Below, piece by piece: positions 1 to 7,237 of a stretch of 18,521 nt of DNA (position 1 is its first letter; each line of letters starts with the position of its first letter). A program made the position numbers and the translations under genes. The notes under the pieces were generated by a model. That model worked only from the letters and a program-made list of their open reading frames with translations, was not told the origin of the DNA and searched no databases. Source of the DNA: Candidatus Omnitrophota bacterium (GTDB lineage: Bacteria > Omnitrophota > Koll11 > Zapsychrales > Zapsychraceae); the NCBI GenBank assembly GCA_023140095.1, contig JAGLMJ010000010.1, positions 1 through 18,521 of the forward strand, read 5' to 3'.

Positions 1-96
1 TCAACAGTTTAACCACCAGAAAATCTCATTAAGAACCAGTATAAATCTCTGTTATTGAGTAAAGGTCTATTTTTGTGGTATTAATTTTCTGCAAAA

Positions 97-1011
97 TCAC
101 CGGGCATATTGCGGAGAAACCAAAATGGGTTCTTTTGGGATCGTGGTGAGCATCTGCTGAATCTCGTTTCGTGCGGAGAGAGTATCCCCCACCTCTAACC
201 TCCTGATCGCTTGTTCTGACTGTTCCTTTAACCTCCTGATCGCTTGTTCTGACTGTTCCTTTACATTTTCCTTTGTGATTTCCAATATAACTTGTTTGCG
301 CGCATCAATGACCTGTGGATTCTTAGGTGACAGATACAGTGCCTGGTCATACTCTTTGAGGGCGCCTTTATAATTCTCCTCATCGAAAAGCTCATTCCCT
401 CTTCGATAGTGTTCCTGCCCCCGCTTGACGCGTTGATAAAATTCTCTGCGAAACTGTCTCTCCAACTGTCTATTAAAGAGATCCGCTTCGCGCACCAGAG
501 CCCATTCTTCATACGTGGGATCGATCTTGATAAGCTCATCTTTAGCTTTTTGCGCCCACGGATCCATTGGGTCGCCAAGCTCAAAGCGCGTTTTAAAATA
601 TCGCGCCGCTTTTTTATTTTTGCCGAGCCTCTGATAGAGATAGGCCAAATTATTGTAGGGCGGCAAATAATTTTGATCGCTTTGAATCGACCTCGCATAG
701 AACTGTTCCGCCCTGCGATAACGATCAATCCCCTCATAAAGAACGCCCATATCATTGAGAAGTACCGCATTTTCTATTCCCAATGATGTCGCCTTCGTAT
801 AATAGGATAACGCTTCGTGCACATTACCCTTTTGCTGCTCCTCATAGCCTAAAGCGCGATATTCTTCAGCGAGTTTTTCTTTAGGGTCTTTGGATGCAAA
901 TGTATGAATGGTAAAGCAAGAAATGAAAAAAAGAAGAGCAATAACAATTTGAAATGCTTTTTGTGACCTTCTGATTAGATTAAGCATAATATACATTCTG
1001 TGTTTTAGCAA
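97..1011 (-). CDS. Exported TPR-repeat protein with a C-terminal coiled coil
   Basis: This 304-residue protein has a basic N-terminus and a hydrophobic stretch at about residues 20-38 ending HTFASKD, a probable Sec signal peptide; ISC within it is a weak lipobox-like alternative. Residues 46-155 and 195-235 contain tetratricopeptide-type helical pairs (for example LLNDMGVLYEGIDRYRRAEQ and YNNLAYLYQRLGKNKKAARY). TPR arrays are protein-binding scaffolds, so an envelope adaptor role is inferred; no enzyme motif is visible. Near the C-terminus the 11-residue unit EQSEQAIRRLK occurs twice in tandem, consistent with a coiled coil. The TTG start is chosen because AGGA lies 8 nt upstream; ATG codons at 996 and 987 are alternatives without a good ribosome site. 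It has its own candidate promoter and lies 79 nt after the oxidoreductase gene. The specific function is unknown. Confidence 0.8.
   Translation of the reverse strand: MLKHRMYIMLNLIRRSQKAFQIVIALLFFISCFTIHTFASKDPKEKLAEEYRALGYEEQQKGNVHEALSYYTKATSLGIENAVLLNDMGVLYEGIDRYRRAEQFYARSIQSDQNYLPPYNNLAYLYQRLGKNKKAARYFKTRFELGDPMDPWAQKAKDELIKIDPTYEEWALVREADLFNRQLERQFRREFYQRVKRGQEHYRRGNELFDEENYKGALKEYDQALYLSPKNPQVIDARKQVILEITKENVKEQSEQAIRRLKEQSEQAIRRLEVGDTLSARNEIQQMLTTIPKEPILVSPQYAR
196..263. repeat. 33-bp perfect tandem duplication in the TPR gene
   Basis: Positions 197-229 and 230-262 are identical over 33 bp, and the period-33 match extends one base on each side. The unit is in frame and encodes EQSEQAIRRLK twice. 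Exact identity including third codon positions points to a recent slippage or unequal-crossover duplication, and the copy number may vary between strains. Confidence 0.95.
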
Positions 1012-1041
1012 GAAATTTTTCCTGCCTGCCTTTTATCTTGT

Positions 1042-1070
1042 ATGATACAGTACAATCCGTTAATTATCAA
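1042..1070 (-). promoter_or_regulatory. Candidate sigma70-type promoter for the TPR gene
   Basis: On the minus strand TTGATA (1070-1065) is followed after exactly 17 nt by TATCAT (1047-1042), each one or two mismatches from the consensus -35 and -10 boxes. It lies in the 79-nt gap before the TPR gene, placing a start site near 1035, about 25 nt before the start codon. This is motif evidence only, in an AT-rich spacer. Confidence 0.45.
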
Positions 1071-1090
1071 TGAGTTCTGTAGAAACATTT

Positions 1091-2311
1091 TCACCCGCTT
1101 ATGTCGCCCGCATAGCATTCATTTTCACCGCTATGATCGATCCCTTGCTTTTCCTGTGGGCAATCGAAATGAGCCTTCGCGCGAATTTTTCCAAGAAGAT
1201 AGTCCCTTTCATCCTCCTTATTGACCAAAATAGCGCCAACAAGACAGTTGTCCTTTACATACAGTCCTTTATATGTACCGGATTCTTGATCAAAAGCATG
1301 GCTTACCGTAACTCCTTCTTCATCGACGCGCCCTAAAACCGTTATGACAAACCCTTCGATATTCTCACTCCAACAGCATACCGGCATTGAAAATACGATC
1401 TCTTGACCATTGATGACAGCCGCAACGGCCTTTCCCTGCTCTTCAAGCACCGAAAGCGGTGTTACCGGCTCAGTCCCGCTTAAACCGCATGCCTGGTCAA
1501 TAACAAAAACATCATCCGCCTCGGCTTTAAATTCAGGGCTAACCTCGATCTTCTGGTCCGTCTTCAGCGAGGAACCGGAAAATAACCGCAAATCCTCATC
1601 CGTTTCAACAAAAAGAATAACTTCGGCCGAAAAAACTTTTCCGGATTGAAGCCGGACGGCCTTGGCATCCTTATCACCTAATATTTCCGATATCGTATTG
1701 CCCCGTATGATACGCAAGCCTTTTTCTTCCCATTGGCTGATCAACCATTCAAGCGTCTCTGCCTCAAAGTGCGCGGCCAGAAAATCGTTCTGCGAAGAAA
1801 CAAGAATAACTTCTTTTTTCCGTTTGATAAAACTAAACGCCGCTGCAAGGCCCGAGAAACTGTCTGATTGAATGACCACGGTCTTGATAACCGGCAAGGC
1901 ATTGACGATCCGGTCGATATCTTTGAGCTTTTTATACCCGTAAATATTTTCCTTATTCGTGCCCTTAATATCCGGATATCTGTTTTCCGGAGTATCGGTC
2001 ACGACAAGAACATCATAATCGATCGCACTTTTATCCTCGGTAAAGATCTTTTTACGCTTAAAATTAATGCGGGATATTTTCTGGTCAAGGATCATATTGA
2101 CCTTATGCTGATCATAAAAATCCTTCGGCCGGTAAAAAACGTTCTCGGGGGTTATTTCGCGGGCAATAAAAGGCGCGAAGGCATCGCGCTTATATGGATA
2201 ATGCCCGTCAAGGGCAATGATCGTGATCTCGCTTTCCGCATCATGGCGGCGGACTTCTTTGATCATTTTCGCACCGGCAGCCGAGCTGCCTAAAATAACG
2301 ATTCTCTTCAT
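1091..2311 (-). CDS. Pyridine nucleotide-disulphide oxidoreductase-like flavoprotein with degenerate motifs
   Basis: The 406-residue protein has the layout of FAD/NAD(P)H oxidoreductases of the rubredoxin-reductase/NADH-oxidase type. It has an N-terminal Rossmann strand IVILGSSAAG (4-13), a YPYKR segment after the second strand, a central second Rossmann unit (about 143-195), and a C-terminal domain with GLYVKDNCLVGAIL (349-362). Several cofactor signatures are eroded. The ATG motif position reads VVTDTP (103-108). The central glycine-rich loop reads QSDSFSG (148-154) instead of GGGxxG. The late GD motif reads VFVIDQA (268-274), keeping D but not G. There is no redox CxxxxC motif. The ATG start follows the folD stop by 2 nt; an upstream GTG at 2320 overlapping folD is possible. 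Cotranscription with fchA and folD suggests a one-carbon or redox partner role, but catalysis is uncertain. Confidence 0.75.
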   Translation of the reverse strand: MKRIVILGSSAAGAKMIKEVRRHDAESEITIIALDGHYPYKRDAFAPFIAREITPENVFYRPKDFYDQHKVNMILDQKISRINFKRKKIFTEDKSAIDYDVLVVTDTPENRYPDIKGTNKENIYGYKKLKDIDRIVNALPVIKTVVIQSDSFSGLAAAFSFIKRKKEVILVSSQNDFLAAHFEAETLEWLISQWEEKGLRIIRGNTISEILGDKDAKAVRLQSGKVFSAEVILFVETDEDLRLFSGSSLKTDQKIEVSPEFKAEADDVFVIDQACGLSGTEPVTPLSVLEEQGKAVAAVINGQEIVFSMPVCCWSENIEGFVITVLGRVDEEGVTVSHAFDQESGTYKGLYVKDNCLVGAILVNKEDERDYLLGKIRAKAHFDCPQEKQGIDHSGENECYAGDISG

Positions 2312-2313
2312 AC

Positions 2314-3189
2314 TTACCACTGGCCTTTCTTCTTTGCTTGTGCTTTAAACGCTTCGATGCCGTTGCGCATGAGCATGACCACCGTCACCGGACCGACCCC
2401 GCCGGGTACCGGCGTTATAAAAGACGCTTTTTTGCGTGCAACATCAAACTCAACATCACCGACGATCTTATCGTTAACCTGATTGATCCCCACGTCAATG
2501 ACGACCGCACCCTCTTTGATCCAATCGCCTTTGATCACCGATGGCTTGCCGACGGCGACCACGACAATATCCGCGCGGCGAACATGCTCCTCGAGCCGTC
2601 CGGCCTCGCTCGTTGCGATATGGCAAACGGTGACTGTCGCAAATTGCTCGAGCAACAGCAGGCTCAACGGCTTGCCGACGATCACGCTGTGGCCGACGAT
2701 CACCGCTTCCTTCCCGTAGAGATCAATACCGGTCGACTTAATGTGCTCCATCACGGATGCCGGCGTGCAGGGAATGATCTTAGTCTCGCCGATGAGCATC
2801 TTCCCGATATTCGTAACATTGATCCCCTCGAGGTCCTTGTCGGTATCGACATACTGCGCGACATCACTGTATTTGATGTGCCTCGGCACCGGCTTGTGGA
2901 TCATGATGCCGTTGACGGTCTCGTCGCCATTGAGGCGCTTGATGCATTCGCTGAAATCTTTCCGGGAAACATCGTCCGGCAGGGCTTCCAGATCATATTG
3001 AATGCCGATATATTCTGCCGCTTTTCTTTGCGACTTGGCGTACGCGCAGGCGCCGTGATTATCCCCGACCATCACGTTGACTAAACGCGGGACAGAACCG
3101 ATCTCGGCCTTTAAGGCCGCCACTTCATCCTTCAAAGTACTTTTAAGGTTCTGGGCAAGTAACTTACCGTCTAAAATCTTCGCGCTCAC
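2314..3189 (-). CDS. folD: Methylenetetrahydrofolate dehydrogenase (FolD family), cyclohydrolase site altered
   Basis: This 291-residue protein aligns without gaps to E. coli FolD through its active-site region. It has the N-terminal KILDGKLLAQ, the PCTP motif (140-143), the dinucleotide loop VGHSVIVGKP (165-174), and the C-terminal signatures GDWIKEGAVVIDVGIN and ITPVPGGVGPVTV. The family interconverts 5,10-methylene-, 5,10-methenyl- and 10-formyl-tetrahydrofolate in the cytoplasm. Y50 is kept, but the catalytic lysine position is Q54, the conserved glutamine is H98 (followed by K98+1) and the conserved aspartate is E121. In the human enzyme the equivalent lysine (K56) is needed for cyclohydrolase activity, so a monofunctional dehydrogenase is inferred. 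The nucleotide loop has H where NADP-specific enzymes usually have R, so NAD use is possible. The GTG start overlaps the fchA stop by 4 nt (GTGA), implying translational coupling. Confidence 0.95.
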   Translation of the reverse strand: MSAKILDGKLLAQNLKSTLKDEVAALKAEIGSVPRLVNVMVGDNHGACAYAKSQRKAAEYIGIQYDLEALPDDVSRKDFSECIKRLNGDETVNGIMIHKPVPRHIKYSDVAQYVDTDKDLEGINVTNIGKMLIGETKIIPCTPASVMEHIKSTGIDLYGKEAVIVGHSVIVGKPLSLLLLEQFATVTVCHIATSEAGRLEEHVRRADIVVVAVGKPSVIKGDWIKEGAVVIDVGINQVNDKIVGDVEFDVARKKASFITPVPGGVGPVTVVMLMRNGIEAFKAQAKKKGQW

Positions 3190-3671
3190 GTATTGATCTC
3201 CACATTGATATGCGCCGCATTAAACGCTGCCAAGAACATCTCGCCAGCGACTTCAATATCGCTGATTAAATGCGGATTGCCTTTTTCAACCAGATACGGC
3301 GTTAATTGTACGCCCTTGTAACAGAGCCAACAGACTTCGCGCGGAACCTTCGCCGCCTCGCGCAATGCCTTCTTTTTAACTTGAGCCGATTGCTTACGCG
3401 CCTTGACCACACCAAGATAAGCGCGCGTATCAAGATCAACAAGTTCCAAAAGGCGCTTACGGATCTGCTCGCTTTTTGTCAAAATCGAACGGATCTTATT
3501 CTCAACTCTCTTGGATCGGCTTCGGCCTTTCGAATAGTTCGCCACCATGGAAACAAGCGCCGCTCCGGTTGCCGCCGTTAATGCCGCGGCCGAGCCTCCG
3601 CCGGGAACCGGCGTCTTTCTCGACAAGACATCGAGATATTCAGAGAGTGTGTGATTCTTGTATTTTTTCAT
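3186..3671 (-). CDS. fchA: Cyclodeaminase/cyclohydrolase family protein (FchA-like)
   Basis: The protein belongs to the formiminotransferase-cyclodeaminase family, whose stand-alone bacterial members act as methenyl-tetrahydrofolate cyclohydrolases or formimino-THF cyclodeaminases. Visible hallmarks are HTLSEYLDVLSRKTPVPGGG at residues 7-26 from the chosen start, followed by SAAALTAATGAALVSMVAN, a charged helical middle and the family end GNPHLISDIEVAGE. I chose the ATG at 3671 because homologues begin just before this domain. The frame is open to a TTG at 3743 with ATGs at 3719 and 3707, and none has a convincing ribosome site. The 161-residue product stops at EINT, where relatives usually continue for another helix, so it is C-terminally short. 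Its stop overlaps the folD start, so the two are probably made together as successive one-carbon enzymes. Confidence 0.85.
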   Translation of the reverse strand: MKKYKNHTLSEYLDVLSRKTPVPGGGSAAALTAATGAALVSMVANYSKGRSRSKRVENKIRSILTKSEQIRKRLLELVDLDTRAYLGVVKARKQSAQVKKKALREAAKVPREVCWLCYKGVQLTPYLVEKGNPHLISDIEVAGEMFLAAFNAAHINVEINT

Positions 3672-3780
3672 GAATGAACTTAGGATTGCTGTATCAGGAG
3701 GTTCCATCACCGCGAACATTTTATCGTGCTCATCATAACCCAAACAATTCGCGTTTTCAATAGCTACCTATTGTTTTTAC

Positions 3781-3813
3781 AGGCTCAAACTGCACCGTAT
3801 GCTCAGTTTGCCT
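3781..3813 (-). other. Hairpin at the yraN stop codon
   Basis: AGG/CCT and CAAACTG (3786-3792)/CAGTTTG (3804-3810) form a 10-bp stem with a 2-nt bulge and an 11-nt loop. On the minus strand it overlaps the yraN stop codon and precedes the 131-nt gap before fchA. No T-run follows on the transcribed strand, so it is not a classical intrinsic terminator; RNA processing or attenuation between yraN and fchA is possible. Confidence 0.4.
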
Positions 3814-4171
3814 CGAACGCGTTGGTGATGATCTCAACCTGAGGCCCGTCCTCATCCCCGAGGATAACGGAAACTACATCAAAGCGCACATTCGCCTCAT
3901 CCCTCCCCTGCATCTTCAGATAACTTAACGCAACATAAATGATCTTCCGTTGTTTCGCCTTTGTGACCGATTCGAACGGCGAGCCGAAGGCGTCCGACTT
4001 GCGGGTCTTGACCTCGATAAAACAAACCGTGTCGTGATCCTTGGCGATGATGTCGATCTCGCCTAATTTATTGCGAAAGTTCCGTCGAAGGATATGATAC
4101 CCCTCACGCTCTAAGAACATGACGGCGACGTCCTCGCCGGCCCGGCCCAATTGGCTTCTTTGGATTGTCAC
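3803..4171 (-). CDS. yraN: YraN family protein (UPF0102), predicted nuclease-fold
   Basis: The 122-residue protein shows the full UPF0102 pattern: LGRAGEDVAVMFLEREGYHI at the N-terminus, then GEIDIIAKD (37-45, with D40) and FIEVKTRKS (51-59, with E53 and K55), and a later RFDVVSV strand. The D...ExK arrangement is that of Holliday-resolvase-like nuclease folds, and biochemical function remains poorly defined for the family. Length is typical. The GTG start has AGGA 8 nt upstream. It lies 14 nt after rnhB, the usual rplS-rnhB-yraN order in many bacteria, and may be the last gene of the trmD cluster given the hairpin at its stop. Confidence 0.92.
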   Translation of the reverse strand: MTIQRSQLGRAGEDVAVMFLEREGYHILRRNFRNKLGEIDIIAKDHDTVCFIEVKTRKSDAFGSPFESVTKAKQRKIIYVALSYLKMQGRDEANVRFDVVSVILGDEDGPQVEIITNAFEAN

Positions 4172-4185
4172 AAGAAATGTCCTGC

Positions 4186-4812
4186 TTAAGAATGTTTGTA
4201 GCTTCGTCGATGGATCAATGAAAGTCCGTGCGTGCTGATCGCCTCTTTATGTTGCTGCGTAGGATAACCTTTATGCCTCTTAAATCCGTATTGGGGATAG
4301 ATCGAATCATAAACATTTAAAATGCGGTCCCGCGTCACTTTGGCAACGATCGACGCGCACGCAATCGATAAAACACACCCGTCGCCTCCAACAACTGTGC
4401 GATAGGCATAGGGCAGATCCGTTCTGAATAAATTGCCGTCAATCAGAAGGCAGACATTTTGCCGGAACGCGTTGCCTCCGTCTTCGGCCGCCGCGAACTG
4501 GGCAACTGCATTCTCGACGGCATTGGTCATTGCCAGGAACGTGGCTTCGAGAATATTACCGCGGTCAATAACCGACTCGCTGATGATGCCGACGCCGACA
4601 TAAGCATTTTCGTAAATTTCATAAAATGCCTCTTCGCGTTGCCGCGCCGAAAGGGTCTTGGAATCGCCTATTTTAGATTGAAATTGATCGCTTTTTAAGG
4701 CGACCGCAGAAGCGACAACCGGACCGGCTAAAGGCCCACGGCCGGCTTCATCAACACCGATGATTAGATTAAAGCCTTCGGCCCTAATCTCATGTTCATG
4801 ATCTGAATTCAC
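4186..4812 (-). CDS. rnhB: Ribonuclease HII
   Basis: RNase HII cleaves RNA in RNA-DNA hybrids and removes single ribonucleotides misincorporated in DNA. The 208-residue protein carries GVDEAGRGPLAGPVVASAV (19-37, catalytic D21 and E22), GDSKTLSARQRE, LLIDGN (D125), a fourth acidic residue at D144, and ASIVAKVTRDR followed by YGFKRHKGYPTQQH. All four DEDD metal ligands are present. The position before D144 is G where K is common. The GTG start lies 47 nt after rplS behind a hairpin and has no strong ribosome site; no later in-frame ATG precedes the catalytic motif. Cytoplasmic, part of the trmD-rplS-rnhB-yraN cluster. Confidence 0.96.
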   Translation of the reverse strand: MNSDHEHEIRAEGFNLIIGVDEAGRGPLAGPVVASAVALKSDQFQSKIGDSKTLSARQREEAFYEIYENAYVGVGIISESVIDRGNILEATFLAMTNAVENAVAQFAAAEDGGNAFRQNVCLLIDGNLFRTDLPYAYRTVVGGDGCVLSIACASIVAKVTRDRILNVYDSIYPQYGFKRHKGYPTQQHKEAISTHGLSLIHRRSYKHS

Positions 4813-4825
4813 GATAAGCGGGATC

Positions 4826-4860
4826 AGGTTCTTTCCATCGCTTTAAATAAGAAAGAACCT
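4826..4860. other. Perfect 10-bp hairpin between rplS and rnhB
   Basis: AGGTTCTTTC (4826-4835) and GAAAGAACCT (4851-4860) form a perfect 10-bp inverted repeat with a 15-nt AT-rich loop, touching the rplS stop codon. It is not followed by a T-run on the minus strand, so strong termination is doubtful; it may be a processing or 3'-end stabilising structure limiting rnhB expression relative to L19. Confidence 0.5.
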
Positions 4861-5222
4861 TATTTGGTTTGACGTCTCTTGACGCGAGCCTTCTTGCCGA
4901 CACGGTCTCGCAGATAATAAAGTTTAGCTCTGTTAACAACCCCTTTGCTCGTCACTTTCAGGCTTTCAATCACAGGCGAATGGAGAGGGAATATCCTTTC
5001 CACACCTTCCCCAAAAGAGATCTTGCGCACAGTAAACGTAGCCTTGATGCCTCTTCCGGTCTTGCGGATGATCGTTCCTTCAAAAGGGTGCAGCCGAACC
5101 TTGTCGGCCTCCTGAACTTTAACTTTCATCTTAACCGTATCGCCAACATGAAATTCGGGGATGTCCTTGCGGACGTATTTACTGTCAATTTGCTTGATCC
5201 TCTCTCCAACATTCGTTGCCAT
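4860..5222 (-). CDS. rplS: 50S ribosomal protein L19
   Basis: This 120-residue protein matches L19, a protein of the large subunit near the interface with 16S rRNA. Visible family signatures are FHVGDTVKMKVKVQEADKVR, FEGTIIRKTGRGIKATFTVR, ERIFPLHSPVIESLKV and RAKLYYLRDRVGKKARVKR, in the usual order and at normal length. The ATG is preceded by AAGGAG with an 8-nt spacer, a strong ribosome site fitting a highly expressed protein. It follows trmD by 27 nt, the widely conserved trmD-rplS pairing. Confidence 0.98.
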   Translation of the reverse strand: MATNVGERIKQIDSKYVRKDIPEFHVGDTVKMKVKVQEADKVRLHPFEGTIIRKTGRGIKATFTVRKISFGEGVERIFPLHSPVIESLKVTSKGVVNRAKLYYLRDRVGKKARVKRRQTK

Positions 5223-5249
5223 AATGCTAACTCCTTGTACTTTTACTTT

Positions 5250-5921
5250 TTAATTTATCAGATCAGGACGGTTTTTCTTTGTCCGGATGCGAGATTGTTC
5301 TTTTCGCCACTTATTTATGGCGCTATGATTCCCAGATAATAGCACATTTGGTATTGTCTTGCCACGAAAATCTGCGGGACGTGTATATTGCGGATAATCG
5401 AGCAAATTGTTCTCAAATGACTCATCCGTAAGGGATTCGGCGGCCCCTAAGACCCCCGGCAGAAGACGCGTAATGCAATCGATCAGGACCATGGCCGGAA
5501 GCTCGCCTCCGGTCAGCACATAATCCCCGATCGACAGCCGCTCATCGATCACCAGATCATTCAGGCGGCCATCGACTCCCTCATAATGGCCGCAAATAAG
5601 GATCAAATTGCGCTCTTTTGCATACTTTTTGACGGCCGGCTGGCGCAGCGGCTTGCCTGTCGGGCACAGGAGGACGACCTTGGCCTTGCGGCGGCCCTTG
5701 ATCTTTTTGACGGCATCGTAGATCGGCTGAACCATCATCACCATGCCCGGCCCCCCGCCAAACGGGCGGTCATCGACCTTTCTGTGCTTATCATCCGTAA
5801 ATTTCCGCAGGTCATGGATATGGATCGATATCTTTTTCTTCGCCTGCGCGCGCTTGACGATCGATTCATTAAGGACGGGGTCGAACATTTCGGGAAAAAT
5901 TGTGATCACATCGATGCGCAA
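5250..5921 (-). CDS. trmD: tRNA (guanine-N1)-methyltransferase TrmD
   Basis: TrmD makes m1G37 next to the anticodon using S-adenosylmethionine and prevents +1 frameshifting. The 223-residue protein shows MRIDVITIFPEMF, DDRPFGGGPGM, then the SPOUT trefoil-knot loops ICGHYEGVDGR and SIGDYVLTGGELPAMVLID, and the PQYTRPADFRG segment. The start codon is TTG: a perfect AGGAGG lies 8 nt upstream and the conserved MRID sequence begins there. It is the first gene after the 157-nt palindromic spacer that follows tgt, so it probably begins a new translation unit. The usual upstream partners rpsP and rimM are absent here. The C-terminus is shorter than in E. coli (about 255 residues). Confidence 0.97.
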   Translation of the reverse strand: MRIDVITIFPEMFDPVLNESIVKRAQAKKKISIHIHDLRKFTDDKHRKVDDRPFGGGPGMVMMVQPIYDAVKKIKGRRKAKVVLLCPTGKPLRQPAVKKYAKERNLILICGHYEGVDGRLNDLVIDERLSIGDYVLTGGELPAMVLIDCITRLLPGVLGAAESLTDESFENNLLDYPQYTRPADFRGKTIPNVLLSGNHSAINKWRKEQSRIRTKKNRPDLIN

Positions 5922-5929
5922 TTTATTAG

Positions 5930-5935
5930 CCTCCT
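5930..5935 (-). promoter_or_regulatory. Perfect Shine-Dalgarno site that fixes the trmD TTG start
   Basis: The minus strand reads AGGAGG, then 8 nt, then TTG (5921-5919). This consensus site supports the non-ATG start for trmD. Confidence 0.8.
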
Positions 5936-5936
5936 A

Positions 5937-6078
5937 AATTCCAATAAACAAATTCCAAATCACAAACAATTAACAAATTCCAAAAAACAAAATTATCAAA
6001 CAATTGTGTAAATACGTTTTGGTCATTTGAATTTTGATATTGTTTATTGTCTGGAATTTGGTGCTTGTCATTTGGATA
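5937..6078. repeat. AT-rich imperfect palindromic element, copy 1
   Basis: This spacer fills the gap between the tgt stop and the trmD ribosome site. The left half is built of short CAAATTCCAA/ACAAA-like units, and the right half of their reverse complements (TGGAATTTGG, TTTGAATTTTG), so the whole can fold into one long imperfect hairpin. Its reverse complement resembles the left arm of the element at 8122-8269, sharing the pattern CCAAAT.ACAAGC.CCAAAT. No ORF is present. It may be a small non-autonomous mobile repeat or a 3'-end structure. Confidence 0.75.
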
Positions 6079-7215
6079 TTATAGTTTACTTTCTATCAAC
6101 TCTGATCCATACATATCCAGAAACTCTTTTTGGAATTCCTGATAACGGTCTTGCGTGATCGCCGCGCGAATTTGCTTCATTAAATTAACATAAAAATAAA
6201 CATTGTGAAAGGTAATAAGCTTTAGCCCCAGGATCTCATTACTGTTAAGCAAATGGCGGATGTAACTGCGCGAATATTTCTTACAAACACGGCATGCGCA
6301 CGTATCATCAATGGGGCCGAAATCTTTTGTATGCACCGCGTTGCGGATCACGACCCGTCCAACACGCGTAAAGGCCGAACCATGACGGCCGTAGCGCGTC
6401 GGGATGCAGGTGTCGAACATATCGATGCCTTCACCGACCCCCTTGACGATCTGGTCCGGCAGGCCGATGCCCATAAAGTAACGCGGTTTGCCCTCGGGTA
6501 AAAGCGGCATGACCCAATCAAGGGTCTTGAACATAACCGGCACCGGCTCGCCGACACTGACCCCGCCAATCGCGTAGCCGTCAAAACCAATATCCATGAT
6601 CTCTTGCGCCGAGCGCTCGCGCAAGTCCCGATACATCGCGCCCTGAATGATCCCGAATTGGAACTGCCGCCCCTTTTCCTTCTGCACCTTCAGGAAATAT
6701 TCGCGCGACTGCCTCGCCCAAACAGTGGTGCGCTGGACCGATCTTTCTGCCTGCTCGCGGTCGCAGGGATACGGAGTGCATTCATCCAAAGGCATCATGA
6801 TGTCGGAGCCGAGCACGCGCTGAATATCGACAACCTTCTCGGGCGTGAAGAACTGCACGGACCCGTCATAATGCGACTGGAACTGCACGCCGCCGTCGGT
6901 CAGCTTGCGCAGCTTCGCAAGGCTAAAGACTTGATATCCACCGCTGTCGGTCAAGACCGGCCCGTCCCAGCTCATGAATTTATGCAAGCCCCCGGCCCCG
7001 CCGATCACGTCCAATCCAGGACGAAGAAAGAGATGGTACGTATTCGAGAGAACGATCTGCGTGTCAAACTCAAGCAAACTTTCAAACGAGAGCGTCTTGA
7101 CCGTCCCGTTGGTCCCGACGGGCATAAAGAACGGAGATATGATCTTCCCGTGCGCCGTCGTCAACGTTCCTATCCGCGCTTTTGTATTTTTATCTTTTTT
7201 TATGAATTGAAACAT
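6079..7215 (-). CDS. tgt: tRNA-guanine transglycosylase
   Basis: Tgt exchanges G34 of GUN-anticodon tRNAs for preQ1, the step before QueA in queuosine synthesis. The 378-residue protein has VLTDSGGYQVFSL (with D90), GYAIGGVSVGEP, GIDMFDTCIPTRYGRHG (nucleophile D268, where the usual text is FDCVMPTRNARHG) and the zinc site C306-x-C308-x2-C311-x25-H337. All catalytic and zinc ligands are present, and the length is normal. The ATG start is 22 nt after the frameshifted small gene. In many bacteria tgt directly follows queA; here a PEBP gene, repeats and the small gene intervene. Confidence 0.98.
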   Translation of the reverse strand: MFQFIKKDKNTKARIGTLTTAHGKIISPFFMPVGTNGTVKTLSFESLLEFDTQIVLSNTYHLFLRPGLDVIGGAGGLHKFMSWDGPVLTDSGGYQVFSLAKLRKLTDGGVQFQSHYDGSVQFFTPEKVVDIQRVLGSDIMMPLDECTPYPCDREQAERSVQRTTVWARQSREYFLKVQKEKGRQFQFGIIQGAMYRDLRERSAQEIMDIGFDGYAIGGVSVGEPVPVMFKTLDWVMPLLPEGKPRYFMGIGLPDQIVKGVGEGIDMFDTCIPTRYGRHGSAFTRVGRVVIRNAVHTKDFGPIDDTCACRVCKKYSRSYIRHLLNSNEILGLKLITFHNVYFYVNLMKQIRAAITQDRYQEFQKEFLDMYGSELIESKL

Positions 7216-7237
7216 ATGACATTCCGTTAAACGGCCC

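Noticed and set aside
2338..3084. Plus-strand reading frame of 248 residues opposite folD
   Set aside because: Its composition (rich in D, H and R) is typical of an antisense frame of a GC-biased gene; FolD on the other strand is unambiguous.
5937..6078. CRISPR array
   Set aside because: The short CAAATTCC-type units are irregular in spacing and sequence and are mirrored in a palindrome; there are no uniform repeats, spacers or cas genes.
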